A stretch of 64,000 nt of DNA. Origin: an uncultured Lachnospiraceae bacterium. Lineage in GTDB: Bacteria > Bacillota > Clostridia > Lachnospirales > Lachnospiraceae. Position 1 is the first letter of the stretch. Every line of letters begins with the position of its first letter. Under the pieces are notes generated by a model that did no database searches, was not told the origin of the DNA, and worked only from the letters and a program-made list of their open reading frames with translations. Below are positions 44,351 through 53,208 of this stretch, one piece after another. The position numbers were made by a program, and so were the translations under genes. Location: the NCBI GenBank assembly GCA_934294885.1, contig CAKRAK010000003.1, positions 87,263 through 151,262 of the forward strand, written 5' to 3'.

Positions 44351-45028
44351 TCACTCTGTCTTATTTTTCGAAAAAAGCTTATTTTCCTCTCCGTGTACCA
44401 GACGGACAATATTAGCCTTATGGCGGTAAAATGCCAGTGCACCAAATAAAAATATAACAATATAGCTTTCCAAAAGACTGCTATTACTATATGCCTCATT
44501 GGTAACCGGATTCATCAACATACCATTGGTTCCCAAATATAAAAAGGTAACAAAAAATAATACAACAACAATCAACGAACCAAGAGATACATATCTTGTA
44601 ACAATAACACAAACAAGAAAAGAAATCAGACAGATTGCAACAATCCTCCAATCCAGCAGACCTAAAATAACACCTGCTGTTGCAGCAATTCCCTTTCCTC
44701 CCTTAAAATTCATGTAAAAAGGGAAATTATGACCCAATACAACACCAAAACCGGTTAATAAAATCAGGGAATACATCATTTCCGGATAAATATACATACC
44801 AATAAGTCTGGCAATGACACATGCCACAACTGCTTTACCCAAATCACCGGCAAAAACAATCAATCCTGCCTTCTTTCCCAAAACCCGTAATGCATTTGTT
44901 GTACCTGAGTTACCGCTCCCGTATTCGCGAATATCAATTCCATGACATTTTCCGTATATATATGCGGTCTGAATCAATCCAAAAGCATAACCCATAATCA
45001 CACAAAGAACCTGAACTAGTATTTTCAT
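44351..45028 (-). CDS. plsY: Acyl-phosphate:glycerol-3-phosphate acyltransferase PlsY
   Basis: 225 residues, five or so membrane segments; it acylates glycerol 3-phosphate with acyl phosphate at the membrane, the first step of phosphatidic acid synthesis. Motifs: YGSGNSGTTNALRVLGKKAG, VLGHNFPFYMNFKGGKGIAATAG (the family's three conserved motifs), and a lipid-facing C-terminus. The ATG at 45028 is preferred to a TTG four codons earlier that would use the same AAAGG. It lies between der and gpsA, ten bases after the der stop. Confidence 0.94.
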   Translation of the reverse strand: MKILVQVLCVIMGYAFGLIQTAYIYGKCHGIDIREYGSGNSGTTNALRVLGKKAGLIVFAGDLGKAVVACVIARLIGMYIYPEMMYSLILLTGFGVVLGHNFPFYMNFKGGKGIAATAGVILGLLDWRIVAICLISFLVCVIVTRYVSLGSLIVVVLFFVTFLYLGTNGMLMNPVTNEAYSNSSLLESYIVIFLFGALAFYRHKANIVRLVHGEENKLFSKNKTE

Positions 45029-45036
45029 TATTATAA

Positions 45037-46362
45037 TCAACCTTTCTCTTTTCTCTCACGTACAATAAAGTGAATCGGGGTTCCCTTAAAGCCAAAGGCA
45101 TCCCTGACACGATTTTCAATATACCGGATATAGGAAAAATGACTCAATTTTTTATCATTTACAAAAATAACAAAGGTAGGTGGTTTCACAGAAACCTGAG
45201 TCATATAATAAAGTCTTAGCTTCTTACCCTTATCAGATGGCGGTTCCTGTAACGCTACTGCTTCCGTCAGGATTTCGTTCAGGACACCGGTTGCGATACG
45301 AAGGGCATGATTTTCAATTACAACGTCAATCAGGTCAAACAACTTTGGAATACGCTGACCCGTTTTGGCGGAAATAAATATAATCTCCGCATATGGCATG
45401 AAGGATAAAATCTGACGTACCTTTTCACTGAAACGATATACGGATTTATCATCTTTTTCATAGGCATCCCATTTGTTAACGGCTATGATCATGCCTTTTC
45501 CTCTTTCATGGGCAATTCCTGCAATCTTTGCATCCTGTTCCGTAACACCCTCTAACGCATCAATTACAAGAACGCATACATCGGCACGCTCCACCGCCGT
45601 AACAGTACGGATAATGGAAAAACGTTCAATTTCTTCTTTGATCTTATTCTTTCTGCGAAGTCCTGCCGTATCTATAAATACATATTCCTGTTCATTTCTG
45701 GTCACCACGGTATCGATTGCATCTCTTGTAGTACCTGCTATATCCGATACGATCACACGGTCTTCTCCCAGTAACTTGTTAATGATAGAGCTTTTTCCTA
45801 CATTTGGTTTTCCGATAATTGCAATCTTAGGACGGTCATCCTCTTCCTCACCCTTAGTATCATCTCCAAAGTAAGACACGACCTCATCCAGCATGTCACC
45901 TAAACCAAGCTGGGATGCAGCGGAAATCGGATGGGGATCTCCCAGTCCTAAATTATAAAATTCATATACATCCGGCATATACTTGTCAAAATTGTCTACT
46001 TTATTCACAACTAAAACAACCGGTTTTTTGGAACGTCTCAACATATCTGCAACCTTATGATCCGCATCCACAAGTCCCTGCTTAACATCTACCAGAAATA
46101 TAATTACATCTGCAGTATCCATGGCAATCTGTGCCTGTGCCCGCATACTTTTTAAAATAATATCATTACTTTCCGGTTCAATTCCTCCGGTATCTATCAT
46201 CGTAAAATTATAATCCAGCCAATTCACATCTGCATAGATACGATCTCTTGTAACGCCCGGTGTATCTTTAACAATCGAAATTCTTGAACCGGCTAAAACA
46301 TTAAATAATGTGGATTTTCCTACATTCGGTCTGCCTACAATGGCAACTATTGGTTTACTCAT
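45037..46362 (-). CDS. der: Ribosome biogenesis GTPase Der (EngA)
   Basis: 441 residues with two tandem GTPase domains and a C-terminal KH-like domain, unique to Der. Domain 1: VGRPNVGKSTLFNVLAG, DTGGIE, NKVD; domain 2: IGKPNVGKSSIINKLLG, DTAGLRRK, NKWD. It acts in 50S subunit maturation. The ATG at 46362 is preferred to one two codons earlier, as AAGGAG is then seven bases away. The order der-plsY-gpsA is common in Firmicutes. Confidence 0.97.
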   Translation of the reverse strand: MSKPIVAIVGRPNVGKSTLFNVLAGSRISIVKDTPGVTRDRIYADVNWLDYNFTMIDTGGIEPESNDIILKSMRAQAQIAMDTADVIIFLVDVKQGLVDADHKVADMLRRSKKPVVLVVNKVDNFDKYMPDVYEFYNLGLGDPHPISAASQLGLGDMLDEVVSYFGDDTKGEEEDDRPKIAIIGKPNVGKSSIINKLLGEDRVIVSDIAGTTRDAIDTVVTRNEQEYVFIDTAGLRRKNKIKEEIERFSIIRTVTAVERADVCVLVIDALEGVTEQDAKIAGIAHERGKGMIIAVNKWDAYEKDDKSVYRFSEKVRQILSFMPYAEIIFISAKTGQRIPKLFDLIDVVIENHALRIATGVLNEILTEAVALQEPPSDKGKKLRLYYMTQVSVKPPTFVIFVNDKKLSHFSYIRYIENRVRDAFGFKGTPIHFIVRERKEKG

Positions 46363-46391
46363 TGTCATACTCCTTATCTTTTTGCATTTTT

Positions 46392-46420
46392 AGTTTACAA
46401 TAGGCACTTTTATTTGTAAA
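46392..46420 (-). promoter_or_regulatory. Probable promoter of der-plsY-gpsA
   Basis: TTTACA and TAAACT separated by 17 bases on the minus strand, 30 bases before the der start. The leader would be about 23 bases. Confidence 0.5.
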
Positions 46421-46471
46421 GCCAAAAAATGTTATCCCCTTTCTCCTTTTAACGAAACTTATCGTTTCAAA

Positions 46472-47332
46472 CTATCTGTTTAACATAATTACAGCTGCAA
46501 GATTTCCCCTTTTTCCATGGCTGGCACGATGGGAAAAGAATACATCCGGATTACAACAGGTACACAAATCCGTAATATCCAAATGTTCCTTTAAAATTCC
46601 GGCATTTAACAAGGTAAGCTCACATGCCTTATGCAGATTCAGCTGGTACTTTCCGTTTTCCTTTTGATATAACAGCTCACTCATATCCTTATTTTCATAA
46701 TACACTTTGTATTTTTCCAAAAACTGCTCTGCCACATCCGCACTTACTTCATAACAGCTCTGACAAATAGAGGGAGCAATTGCACATATTATATTCTCCG
46801 GAAGGCATCCATATTCATCCCTCATAAAGGCAACCATTTTGGCACCGATTTCCTCAATGGTTCCTCTCCAGCCGGAATGAGCCAGAGCAACTACTTTTTT
46901 TTCAGGATCATAGAAAAACAACGGAACACAGTCTGCAAAAAAGGTAATCAACGGAATATCCGGAATATCTGTAACCAGCCCGTCGATTTCCTTTAAATCA
47001 CTTTCTTTCACAATCCCTTTTCCTGCATCCTGTTCGGTTACTTTATGTATCGTCGTCTTATGTACCTGATCCGAAAACACCAGCCTGTTTTCATCATACC
47101 CAACCGCCTTTGCAAAACGACGATGATTTTCCAGTACATTTTCTCTTTCATCCCCACGGGAAAAGCTTAGATTCATCGATGCCAAATGTTCCTTTGAAAC
47201 ACCGCCCAATCTGGTTGAAAATCCGTGAGTAAGTTCCTTGTATGGTTCAAACAAGGGAAACGTAACATAAAATACGCCATCCCTTTCATTCATGATACAT
47301 GTTTGATTGTGATTTATATATTTTAATTTCAT
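46472..47332 (-). CDS. pgeF: Polyphenol oxidase/laccase-domain protein PgeF (YfiH type)
   Basis: 286 residues of the YfiH/YlmD family, now known in part as purine nucleoside phosphorylases with adenosine deaminase activity and as peptidoglycan-editing factors. Signatures are HGFSTRLGGVS, the zinc block FADCVPLFFYDPEKKVVALAHSGWRG and CCNPDVFFSHRASHGKRGN. It is cytosolic. AAGGAG precedes the ATG by three bases. It follows yraN by 24 bases. The function should not be taken as settled. Confidence 0.92.
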   Translation of the reverse strand: MKLKYINHNQTCIMNERDGVFYVTFPLFEPYKELTHGFSTRLGGVSKEHLASMNLSFSRGDERENVLENHRRFAKAVGYDENRLVFSDQVHKTTIHKVTEQDAGKGIVKESDLKEIDGLVTDIPDIPLITFFADCVPLFFYDPEKKVVALAHSGWRGTIEEIGAKMVAFMRDEYGCLPENIICAIAPSICQSCYEVSADVAEQFLEKYKVYYENKDMSELLYQKENGKYQLNLHKACELTLLNAGILKEHLDITDLCTCCNPDVFFSHRASHGKRGNLAAVIMLNR

Positions 47333-47356
47333 AAGCTCCTTACTTCCTTTCTTTAT

Positions 47357-47707
47357 TCAGGTGTAATCAAAAGCATTCTTTATATGATGAATTTCACCAA
47401 AACCGTTTAATGCAATCACATCAAACCGGCAGGGAATATTCTCATATCCCTTTAATGCATAATATACAAAAAAGGTTCTGCTGATTCTTTTTTGCTTTCT
47501 GAAATCAACAGCCTCTAAAGGATCTCCATAGTGAGCATTTTTTCGGTATTTTACTTCTACGGCAACAAGAACCTTACCATCCTTTGCGATTATATCTATC
47601 TCACCGTAATGATTATGATAATTTCTTTCTAATATAACATAACCAAGACCTTCCAGATAATCAGCCGCAGCTTCTTCATAAGAAGCACCAACCTCCCTTT
47701 TATTCAC
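47357..47707 (-). CDS. yraN: YraN-family endonuclease-like protein
   Basis: 116 residues of the UPF0102/YraN family, with a PD-(D/E)XK-type nuclease core visible as YGEIDIIAKDGKVLVAVEVKYRK. Its role is unclear; in Firmicutes it sits with rnhB and ylqH. The start codon is GTG with GGAG eight bases upstream. It begins 13 bases after the ylqH stop. No membrane segment. Confidence 0.92.
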   Translation of the reverse strand: MNKREVGASYEEAAADYLEGLGYVILERNYHNHYGEIDIIAKDGKVLVAVEVKYRKNAHYGDPLEAVDFRKQKRISRTFFVYYALKGYENIPCRFDVIALNGFGEIHHIKNAFDYT

Positions 47708-47720
47708 ACTTCACGCTCCT

Positions 47721-47999
47721 TTATTTCATAATTTTACTCTTAATCTTATCCATCTTATCTACATAAACTAAAATCTCCGCAACAACACCGTACAATTCCG
47801 GAGGAATCATATCACCGATTTCAAGCTTTAATAATGTATCTGCAAGACCCTCATCCTGATAGGTAGCAACATCCGATTCCTCTGCCTTTTGAATAATCCG
47901 TTCTGCAATTCTTCCCTCACCGGAAGCAACAACCGAAGGTGCCATATTGTTGGGATCATAGGATAATGCTACCGCTTTTTTTCTTTTATTGTCTCCCAT
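47721..47999 (-). CDS. ylqH: FlhB C-terminal-like protein YlqH
   Basis: 92 residues of the EscU/YscU/FlhB-C-like family (YlqH of B. subtilis). It starts MGDNKRKKAVALSYDPNNMAPS and continues with GEGRIAERIIQKAEE and DLYGVVAEIL-like segments (ELYGVVAEILVYV), the C-terminal fold of type III export switch proteins but without the membrane domain and without the N-P-T-H cleavage site. Function unknown. It lies 47 bases after the FliK-like ylqG. Confidence 0.9.
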   Translation of the reverse strand: MGDNKRKKAVALSYDPNNMAPSVVASGEGRIAERIIQKAEESDVATYQDEGLADTLLKLEIGDMIPPELYGVVAEILVYVDKMDKIKSKIMK

Positions 48000-48046
48000 A
48001 GTACCCTTCCTTTCCCATGCATTATAAAACTATAACAAATGTTTTA

Positions 48047-49783
48047 TCAGGTTTTGGCATCAAAGGTGTATCTTTTAATACTTCGTTCTGCATTTTCATC
48101 AATAATTTCATCTACCACCTTATTAATGGATTCTGCGGGTTTTCTTTTAACAACTTCATTTGTAAGAGAAAATCCCCTGTCTGCCAGCTGTTTTTCTAAT
48201 TCCTCTATATGTCCTGCAACAATTGATACACTTTCCTCATCATTCAAATAAAATCTGGCATGAACATTGGATTTGGTTAATGTTACCCTGACATCTGTCT
48301 GCCCCAAATGATCCATGTCCAAATGAAGCATCACACTGATTCCGTCCTTTTTTTCCATCAGCTTTCGCTTGTCTGCATATACAAATAATTCTGAATTTGT
48401 ATTTTGATTGGATAATCGAATGGGCATCTGAGCATAAATCATCTGTTGATTAATCTGTTCCATAAAGGTCATATTCTGCCTCATGTTTTGGGAATTTTGC
48501 TGGAAGCTTTTTCCGTTTCCGCCTTTATCCAATAATGCATTTTCAAAATCCCTGCTCTGATTCCGTATTCTTTCATACAATTCGTCAATTTCCTTGGGAT
48601 CCTTCATTTTCGTTGGATTTAGAGACCAGCTTTCCTGTATCATATTGGAAAATAATTTTTTAAACGGTTCTGAAAACAACATCTGTTTTAGGGCTTCATC
48701 CGGCAAAAGAGATGACTCCATGGTAGATATTAGATTTTGTACCGCTTTTTCCGGAGAAGATGTATTTTTCAAAAGATTCATCACCTCATGCTCCGGTACA
48801 TCCAACGAAACAGCCTGCTTTATCAACTGAGTTACTTCTTTTTCATTCAGCCCCGAATTTTTTGAAAATTCTATAACGGAAAATTCTGTATTCTTATCAC
48901 CGGTATTTTCCTGCTTCATAATATCTGTCACTTTCCCTTGAAGGGAGGAATCTACTGATTCATTTGCCTGCATACCGTTTTCCAAAGTATGTGCTTCCGG
49001 TGTTTCCCCATCCAATATTTCACCGGTATCCGGCATCTGCTCATTTGCTGCCGGCTCATCTGTCTGCACCGGAATATCACCGGAATCCGAAAACAAATTT
49101 GTTATCTCTCTGACAAAGGACAATATTGTTTGTCCGTCATATCCCTCCGGAAACAGATTTGAAAAATCGGTCATAGAATCAACTACCCTTTCTATGTCTG
49201 CGGAAATTTCATGTTGAAGATTGGAATAGCGGCTATATTGTTGAATGGATTCTTCCGTAACCGGTATATTCAACTTCTGAAGTGCTACTAAAGTATCCAT
49301 GGAGGTTTCCGGAAACTTCATGCTTTGAGATAACAATCTTGTCATATTCCCCTTATCTAAAGTCATGCCGGCATCCATTAATGCCTTTGCTGCGGAAAAA
49401 TTTTTCTCTGTTGGGGAAAGACCATTTAACTCCAATGCCTGTTCTAACACCTTTGTCTGTCCGCTGTACAAAGAATCAAACAATGGCTTTATCAAAATCT
49501 GGTTTACATTATTTTCTTTCACGGAAAATAGCAGCTGGTCTCCGGGACTTAAGGCAATATCTCCCTGAAGTCTTGCAGGAAGGATTTCATTATTCTCTAA
49601 TCGTATCGTCACTTTTTCTCCGTCCGAATTCAATATTTCACCTTTAAATACCGTTCCTTCCTTCCAATTAACACCATCCTCAGAAGGATTGCTTTGATTT
49701 GTCCGGGCAACCATTTTTTCATCAGATATCCTGCCATTTTGTATGGAGCCATCATATACACCAAATAACTGTCCAATATTCAT
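48047..49783 (-). CDS. ylqG: YlqG-like protein with a FliK-type C-terminal domain
   Basis: 578 residues, mostly acidic and low in recognised domains. The C-terminal part (about residues 460-545: MLHLDMDHLGQTDVRVTLTK and HIEELEKQLADRGFSL) resembles by eye the flagellar hook-length control domain (Flg_hook). The middle contains glutamine and asparagine-rich stretches. Position between rnhB and the FlhB-like ylqH matches ylqG of B. subtilis, and the pair mirrors the FliK-FlhB interplay of flagellar export. No flagellar operon is in the window. The ATG at 49783 has AAGGAGG six bases upstream. Role unknown. Confidence 0.75.
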   Translation of the reverse strand: MNIGQLFGVYDGSIQNGRISDEKMVARTNQSNPSEDGVNWKEGTVFKGEILNSDGEKVTIRLENNEILPARLQGDIALSPGDQLLFSVKENNVNQILIKPLFDSLYSGQTKVLEQALELNGLSPTEKNFSAAKALMDAGMTLDKGNMTRLLSQSMKFPETSMDTLVALQKLNIPVTEESIQQYSRYSNLQHEISADIERVVDSMTDFSNLFPEGYDGQTILSFVREITNLFSDSGDIPVQTDEPAANEQMPDTGEILDGETPEAHTLENGMQANESVDSSLQGKVTDIMKQENTGDKNTEFSVIEFSKNSGLNEKEVTQLIKQAVSLDVPEHEVMNLLKNTSSPEKAVQNLISTMESSLLPDEALKQMLFSEPFKKLFSNMIQESWSLNPTKMKDPKEIDELYERIRNQSRDFENALLDKGGNGKSFQQNSQNMRQNMTFMEQINQQMIYAQMPIRLSNQNTNSELFVYADKRKLMEKKDGISVMLHLDMDHLGQTDVRVTLTKSNVHARFYLNDEESVSIVAGHIEELEKQLADRGFSLTNEVVKRKPAESINKVVDEIIDENAERSIKRYTFDAKT

Positions 49784-49846
49784 ACAAATCCTCCTTCCGA
49801 AACAAAAAACTCTAAACAACGAAAACCATTACTATCCTGTCTTTTC

Positions 49847-50599
49847 TTAGATAAAATGACCGATAAAGCTTCTTCTGTGAATCTCACATGGGCCATTGGT
49901 TTTAATTGCCTCAATGTGAGCAGCGCTGCCATATCCTTTATTCTTTGCAAATCCATACCCCGGATATTTTTCATCCATTTCTACCATATAACGATCTCTT
50001 GTAACCTTAGCAATAATACTTGCCGCCGCAATGGATACACTTTTTGCATCACCCTTTATAATCTTTTCCTGCTTAATGTCAACCTCCGGAATAATAACCG
50101 CATCATTTAATAAAACATCCGGTGTAACCGATAATTGGGATAACGCAATTCTCATAGCAACATAATCTGCCTGTAAAATATTAATCTCATCAATACATTT
50201 TTCATCTGCAAATCCAATTCCGACTGCGATGGCTTTTTCCATGATCTCATCGTATAAGCTTTCCCTCTTTTTTTCGGAAAGCTGTTTGGAATCATTTAAA
50301 TAATAGATATCTACATCCTTTGGAAGAATCACGGCTGCTGCCACAACAGGTCCTGCCAAAGGTCCTCTTCCCACTTCATCGATTCCACATATATATCGGC
50401 AGTTTTCATACATTCTTTCATATTTTTGCATCTCATATGTACGTTCTTTTTCTTTTTCAAAATCTGAAAGCCTCTTTTTTGCGGTTTCCACAAGCTTCAT
50501 TACACCGGCACGCTCATCTTCCCTATATTGACTTATAAATGTCTGCAAATTTTCCGGGTTTGTCATTTTTAATTCCTGTTTAATATCATTAATTCCCAT
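49847..50599 (-). CDS. rnhB: Ribonuclease HII
   Basis: 250 residues; removes RNA from RNA-DNA hybrids and ribonucleotides in DNA. Conserved acidic residues in CGIDEVGRGPLAGPVVAAA, LLNDAVIIPE and KGDAKSVSIAAASIIAKVTRD, with the C-terminal YGFAKNKGYGSAAHIEAIK. An N-terminal helical extension of about 70 residues precedes the catalytic core, as in Bacillus. GGAGGG precedes the ATG. Heads the rnhB-ylqG-ylqH-yraN-pgeF series. Confidence 0.97.
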   Translation of the reverse strand: MGINDIKQELKMTNPENLQTFISQYREDERAGVMKLVETAKKRLSDFEKEKERTYEMQKYERMYENCRYICGIDEVGRGPLAGPVVAAAVILPKDVDIYYLNDSKQLSEKKRESLYDEIMEKAIAVGIGFADEKCIDEINILQADYVAMRIALSQLSVTPDVLLNDAVIIPEVDIKQEKIIKGDAKSVSIAAASIIAKVTRDRYMVEMDEKYPGYGFAKNKGYGSAAHIEAIKTNGPCEIHRRSFIGHFI

Positions 50600-50635
50600 A
50601 AAGCCCTCCTGTTCTTACATCAATAAGAAACATTC

Positions 50636-50672
50636 GCCAAAGTATCGTGATTACACGATACCTTGGCTTTTT
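50636..50672 (+). terminator. Terminator-like hairpin facing the plus strand
   Basis: A 14-pair stem with one mismatch (GCCAAAGTATCGTG against CACGATACCTTGGC), a four-base ATTA loop, and five T on the plus strand. No plus-strand gene reads into it, so it either stops antisense transcripts or is a leader hairpin of rnhB on the minus strand. Confidence 0.55.
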
Positions 50673-50701
50673 CCATTAACTATACAAAACATGCTTCGCG
50701 T

Positions 50702-50734
50702 AAAATAAAGCTGCCATATTGCTATGACAGCTTT
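50702..50734 (-). terminator. Terminator of the signal peptidase gene
   Basis: A 12-base stem with one mismatch (AAAGCTGTCATA and TATGGCAGCTTT) and a four-base loop, followed by ATTTTAC on the minus strand. It begins a few bases past the lepB stop at 50739. Confidence 0.75.
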
Positions 50735-50738
50735 GCAG

Positions 50739-51302
50739 TTATTTTATGAATCCAAATTTTGACAGCGGCCACATTCGTAACACCGCCTTGCCCTCTATCT
50801 TATCACGGGAAATATTTCCAACCTCCTCAAAACGGGAATCCATGCTGTTATTCCGGTTATCTCCCATAACAAAATACTCATCATCCCCTAGCTTCACATC
50901 CTCGATTGCCCTTCCGATATGACGCCGGTCAATGGTCTCTAAGCCGTAATTTTCCTCTAAAGGTTCTCCATTGATATAAATGGTTCCTTCTTCATCAATT
51001 CTTACGGTCTCACCCGGCATACCGATAATCCGTTTTATAAAATATACGGAATCATCCTCATAAGGGAAAACAACAATATCAAATCTTTCCGGATCATGAA
51101 TTTTATAGGATATCTTACTTACCCACAGACTTTCCTGGTCATGTAACGTATTCTGCATGGAATCACCGTTTACAACCGTTCTTTGACCGATAAAGGTAAT
51201 GGTTATCCACACAACAAGACATATAAAAATCATATAAAGAATCATCTGAACAACCTCTTTTACAATATTAACCTCTGAAGATTGCTGATTGTTTTTACTC
51301 AT
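50739..51302 (-). CDS. lepB: Signal peptidase I
   Basis: 187 residues; one membrane segment (about residues 16-36), then the periplasmic-facing catalytic domain. The catalytic serine is in VNGDSMQNTLHD and the lysine in YFIKRIIGMPGE, followed by the family block GDNRNNSMDSRFEEVG. It removes signal peptides from Sec and Tat substrates. GAGGTG precedes the ATG. A second copy is encoded at 52198, with rbgA between them. Confidence 0.95.
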   Translation of the reverse strand: MSKNNQQSSEVNIVKEVVQMILYMIFICLVVWITITFIGQRTVVNGDSMQNTLHDQESLWVSKISYKIHDPERFDIVVFPYEDDSVYFIKRIIGMPGETVRIDEEGTIYINGEPLEENYGLETIDRRHIGRAIEDVKLGDDEYFVMGDNRNNSMDSRFEEVGNISRDKIEGKAVLRMWPLSKFGFIK

Positions 51303-51333
51303 ATTACCACCTCATCTATTCTTCTTTTGTTCA

Positions 51334-52173
51334 TTATGGTCGTTCCACTGATATACGGCCTAATTTTCCATTTCTGAATTCGTCCAACAAAATTCCTGCT
51401 GCCTTCTCATAATCAATTTCATTTCCCTTTAAAAGACAGCCTCTCTTGCTTCCGATTTCTTGTAATATCTGATTATCATCTTCACCTTCATCAATCCCGT
51501 ATCGAGACTCCAAAATGCCGGAATAATTGGATTTTAAAAAGGAAATCAGATTCACCGCAAGCTCTGTTTTTTGTAAGATTTCATCATTAATCGAACCAAT
51601 AAATGCCAGATGTAAACCTACCTGTTCATCCTCGAACTTAGGCCACAATATACCCGGTGTATCTAACAGCTCTACATTTTTATTTATCTTGATCCATTGT
51701 TTTCCTTTTGTTACTCCCGGCTTATTACCAACCTTTGCACAAGCCTTCTTTGCATAGGAATTAATAAAGGTTGATTTTCCTACATTAGGAATTCCTACGA
51801 TCATGGCTCGAATCGGTCGATTCATGATTCCTTTCTTTTTGTCCCGTTCTATTTTTTCCTTACAGGCTTCCTGAATCTTACCGGTTATAACCTTCATCCC
51901 CTGACCATCTCTTGCATTAATAGTTACAACCATAATTCCCTTTTCTTTAAAATATGCTTCCCACTGCTTCGTAACCCCATCATCTGCCAAATCACACTTA
52001 TTCAGTAATACAAGGCGAAACTTATTATTTGCCAACGTATCAATATCAGGATTACGACTGCTTAAAGGAATTCTTGCATCCAATAATTCAACAACTATAT
52101 CAATTAATTTTATGTTTTCCTGCATCATCCGCTTTGCTTTTGTCATATGACCAGGATACCATTGTATATTCAT
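51334..52173 (-). CDS. rbgA: Ribosome biogenesis GTPase RbgA (YlqF)
   Basis: 279 residues, a circularly permuted GTPase: the G4 motif LNKCDLAD lies before the G1 motif IVGIPNVGKSTFINSY and the G3 motif LLDTPGILWP. It acts in late 50S subunit assembly. It starts MNIQWYPGHMTKAKRMMQENIK as usual. The order lepB-rbgA-rnhB is common in Firmicutes. GAGGA precedes the ATG. Confidence 0.97.
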   Translation of the reverse strand: MNIQWYPGHMTKAKRMMQENIKLIDIVVELLDARIPLSSRNPDIDTLANNKFRLVLLNKCDLADDGVTKQWEAYFKEKGIMVVTINARDGQGMKVITGKIQEACKEKIERDKKKGIMNRPIRAMIVGIPNVGKSTFINSYAKKACAKVGNKPGVTKGKQWIKINKNVELLDTPGILWPKFEDEQVGLHLAFIGSINDEILQKTELAVNLISFLKSNYSGILESRYGIDEGEDDNQILQEIGSKRGCLLKGNEIDYEKAAGILLDEFRNGKLGRISVERP

Positions 52174-52197
52174 ACCTTATTCCTCATCCAATTAAAA

Positions 52198-52782
52198 TCA
52201 TTCAATACCACCAAAGGAATCCTTTGGCCAGATTCGAAAAGAAATTTTACCGGAAATCTCCTTTTTTGTTATATTACCGATATTTATAAACCGGGAATCC
52301 TCACTGTTATTACAATTGTCCCCAATTACAAAATATTCATTAGAATCCAATGTAACTCCGTCTGTTGCCAGACCCTCTGTCATAATCAGGCCTTCAAAAG
52401 GAACATCTGTCAGTACCTCTCCATCAATAAATAACTTACCGTTTTTAATTTGAACTGTTTCTCCCGGCAAACCCACAATTCTTTTAATATTAAAGTATGC
52501 ATCCGGCTCATCCTTCAGGCGAAAGGCAACAATATCATACCGTTTTGGTTCACTGAATGTATATGCCCGTTTATTTAATAGAACAACATCCTGATTTGAT
52601 AATACAGGATCCATACTCTGTCCAACCATAGTAACAGACTGTACGCCAAAAGTAACAATGGAATATCCCAAAATAACAACAATCAGAATCGATATAAACC
52701 ATTGTCCCACATTTACAAAAAAATCATTAATATCAAATTCTTTTCGATCATAACTACTGCGATATCTTCTTCTACGCCTCAT
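52198..52782 (-). CDS. lepB: Signal peptidase I, second copy
   Basis: 194 residues. The basic N-terminus (MRRRRRYRSSYDRKEFD), one membrane segment (about 32-52), the catalytic serine in MVGQSMDPVLSNQ and lysine in YFNIKRIVGLPGE, and GDNCNNSEDSRF. The two lepB proteins differ in the N-terminal cytoplasmic tail and in several loops, so they are diverged paralogues, not a recent copy. AGGAG precedes the ATG. It follows the rplS terminator by 36 bases, so it is likely read by read-through from rplS. Confidence 0.94.
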   Translation of the reverse strand: MRRRRRYRSSYDRKEFDINDFFVNVGQWFISILIVVILGYSIVTFGVQSVTMVGQSMDPVLSNQDVVLLNKRAYTFSEPKRYDIVAFRLKDEPDAYFNIKRIVGLPGETVQIKNGKLFIDGEVLTDVPFEGLIMTEGLATDGVTLDSNEYFVIGDNCNNSEDSRFINIGNITKKEISGKISFRIWPKDSFGGIE

Positions 52783-52818
52783 ACAAACTCCTAAAACCCA
52801 GCTTACTGCATAAACAAA

Positions 52819-52845
52819 AGGCTAGAGTAACAATTACTCCAGCCT
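52819..52845 (-). terminator. Terminator of rplS
   Basis: A 12-base stem with one mismatch (AGGCTGGAGTAA and TTACTCTAGCCT), three-base loop, followed by TTTTGTTT. It starts 16 bases after the rplS stop. Read-through is needed for the lepB copy downstream unless another promoter exists. Confidence 0.8.
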
Positions 52846-52860
52846 GTTTTGTCTGAAAGA

Positions 52861-53208
52861 TTATTTTACAATCTCTTTTAATCTAGCTGCCTTACCTACA
52901 CGGTTACGTAAATAGTATAACTTAGCACGTCTGGCTTTACCATGTCTTACAACCTCAATCTTCTCTACGATTGGAGAATGTACAGGCCATGTTTTCTCAA
53001 CACCAACACCATTAGAGTTCTTACGAACAGTAAATGTCTCTCTGTTGCTTCCACCCTGACGTTTGATAACAGTTCCTTCAAAAATCTGAATTCTTTCTCT
53101 GTTACCCTCTTTAACCTTTGCAGATACCTTTACTGTATCGCCTACCTTAAACTCAGGTACTTCAGCTTTTAACTGTGCAGCTTCAATGTTTTTAATAATG
53201 TCGTTCAT
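52861..53208 (-). CDS. rplS: 50S ribosomal protein L19
   Basis: 115 residues, protein MNDIIKNIEAAQLKAEV... L19 sits at the interface of the 30S and 50S subunits. Conserved VGDTVKVSAKVKEGNRERIQ and HSPIVEKIEVVRHGKARRAKL blocks. The ATG at 53208 has AGGAGG six bases upstream; 15 residues of a longer frame are excluded. The gene has its own promoter and terminator, separate from trmD, from which it is divided by an unrelated gene. Confidence 0.97.
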   Translation of the reverse strand: MNDIIKNIEAAQLKAEVPEFKVGDTVKVSAKVKEGNRERIQIFEGTVIKRQGGSNRETFTVRKNSNGVGVEKTWPVHSPIVEKIEVVRHGKARRAKLYYLRNRVGKAARLKEIVK

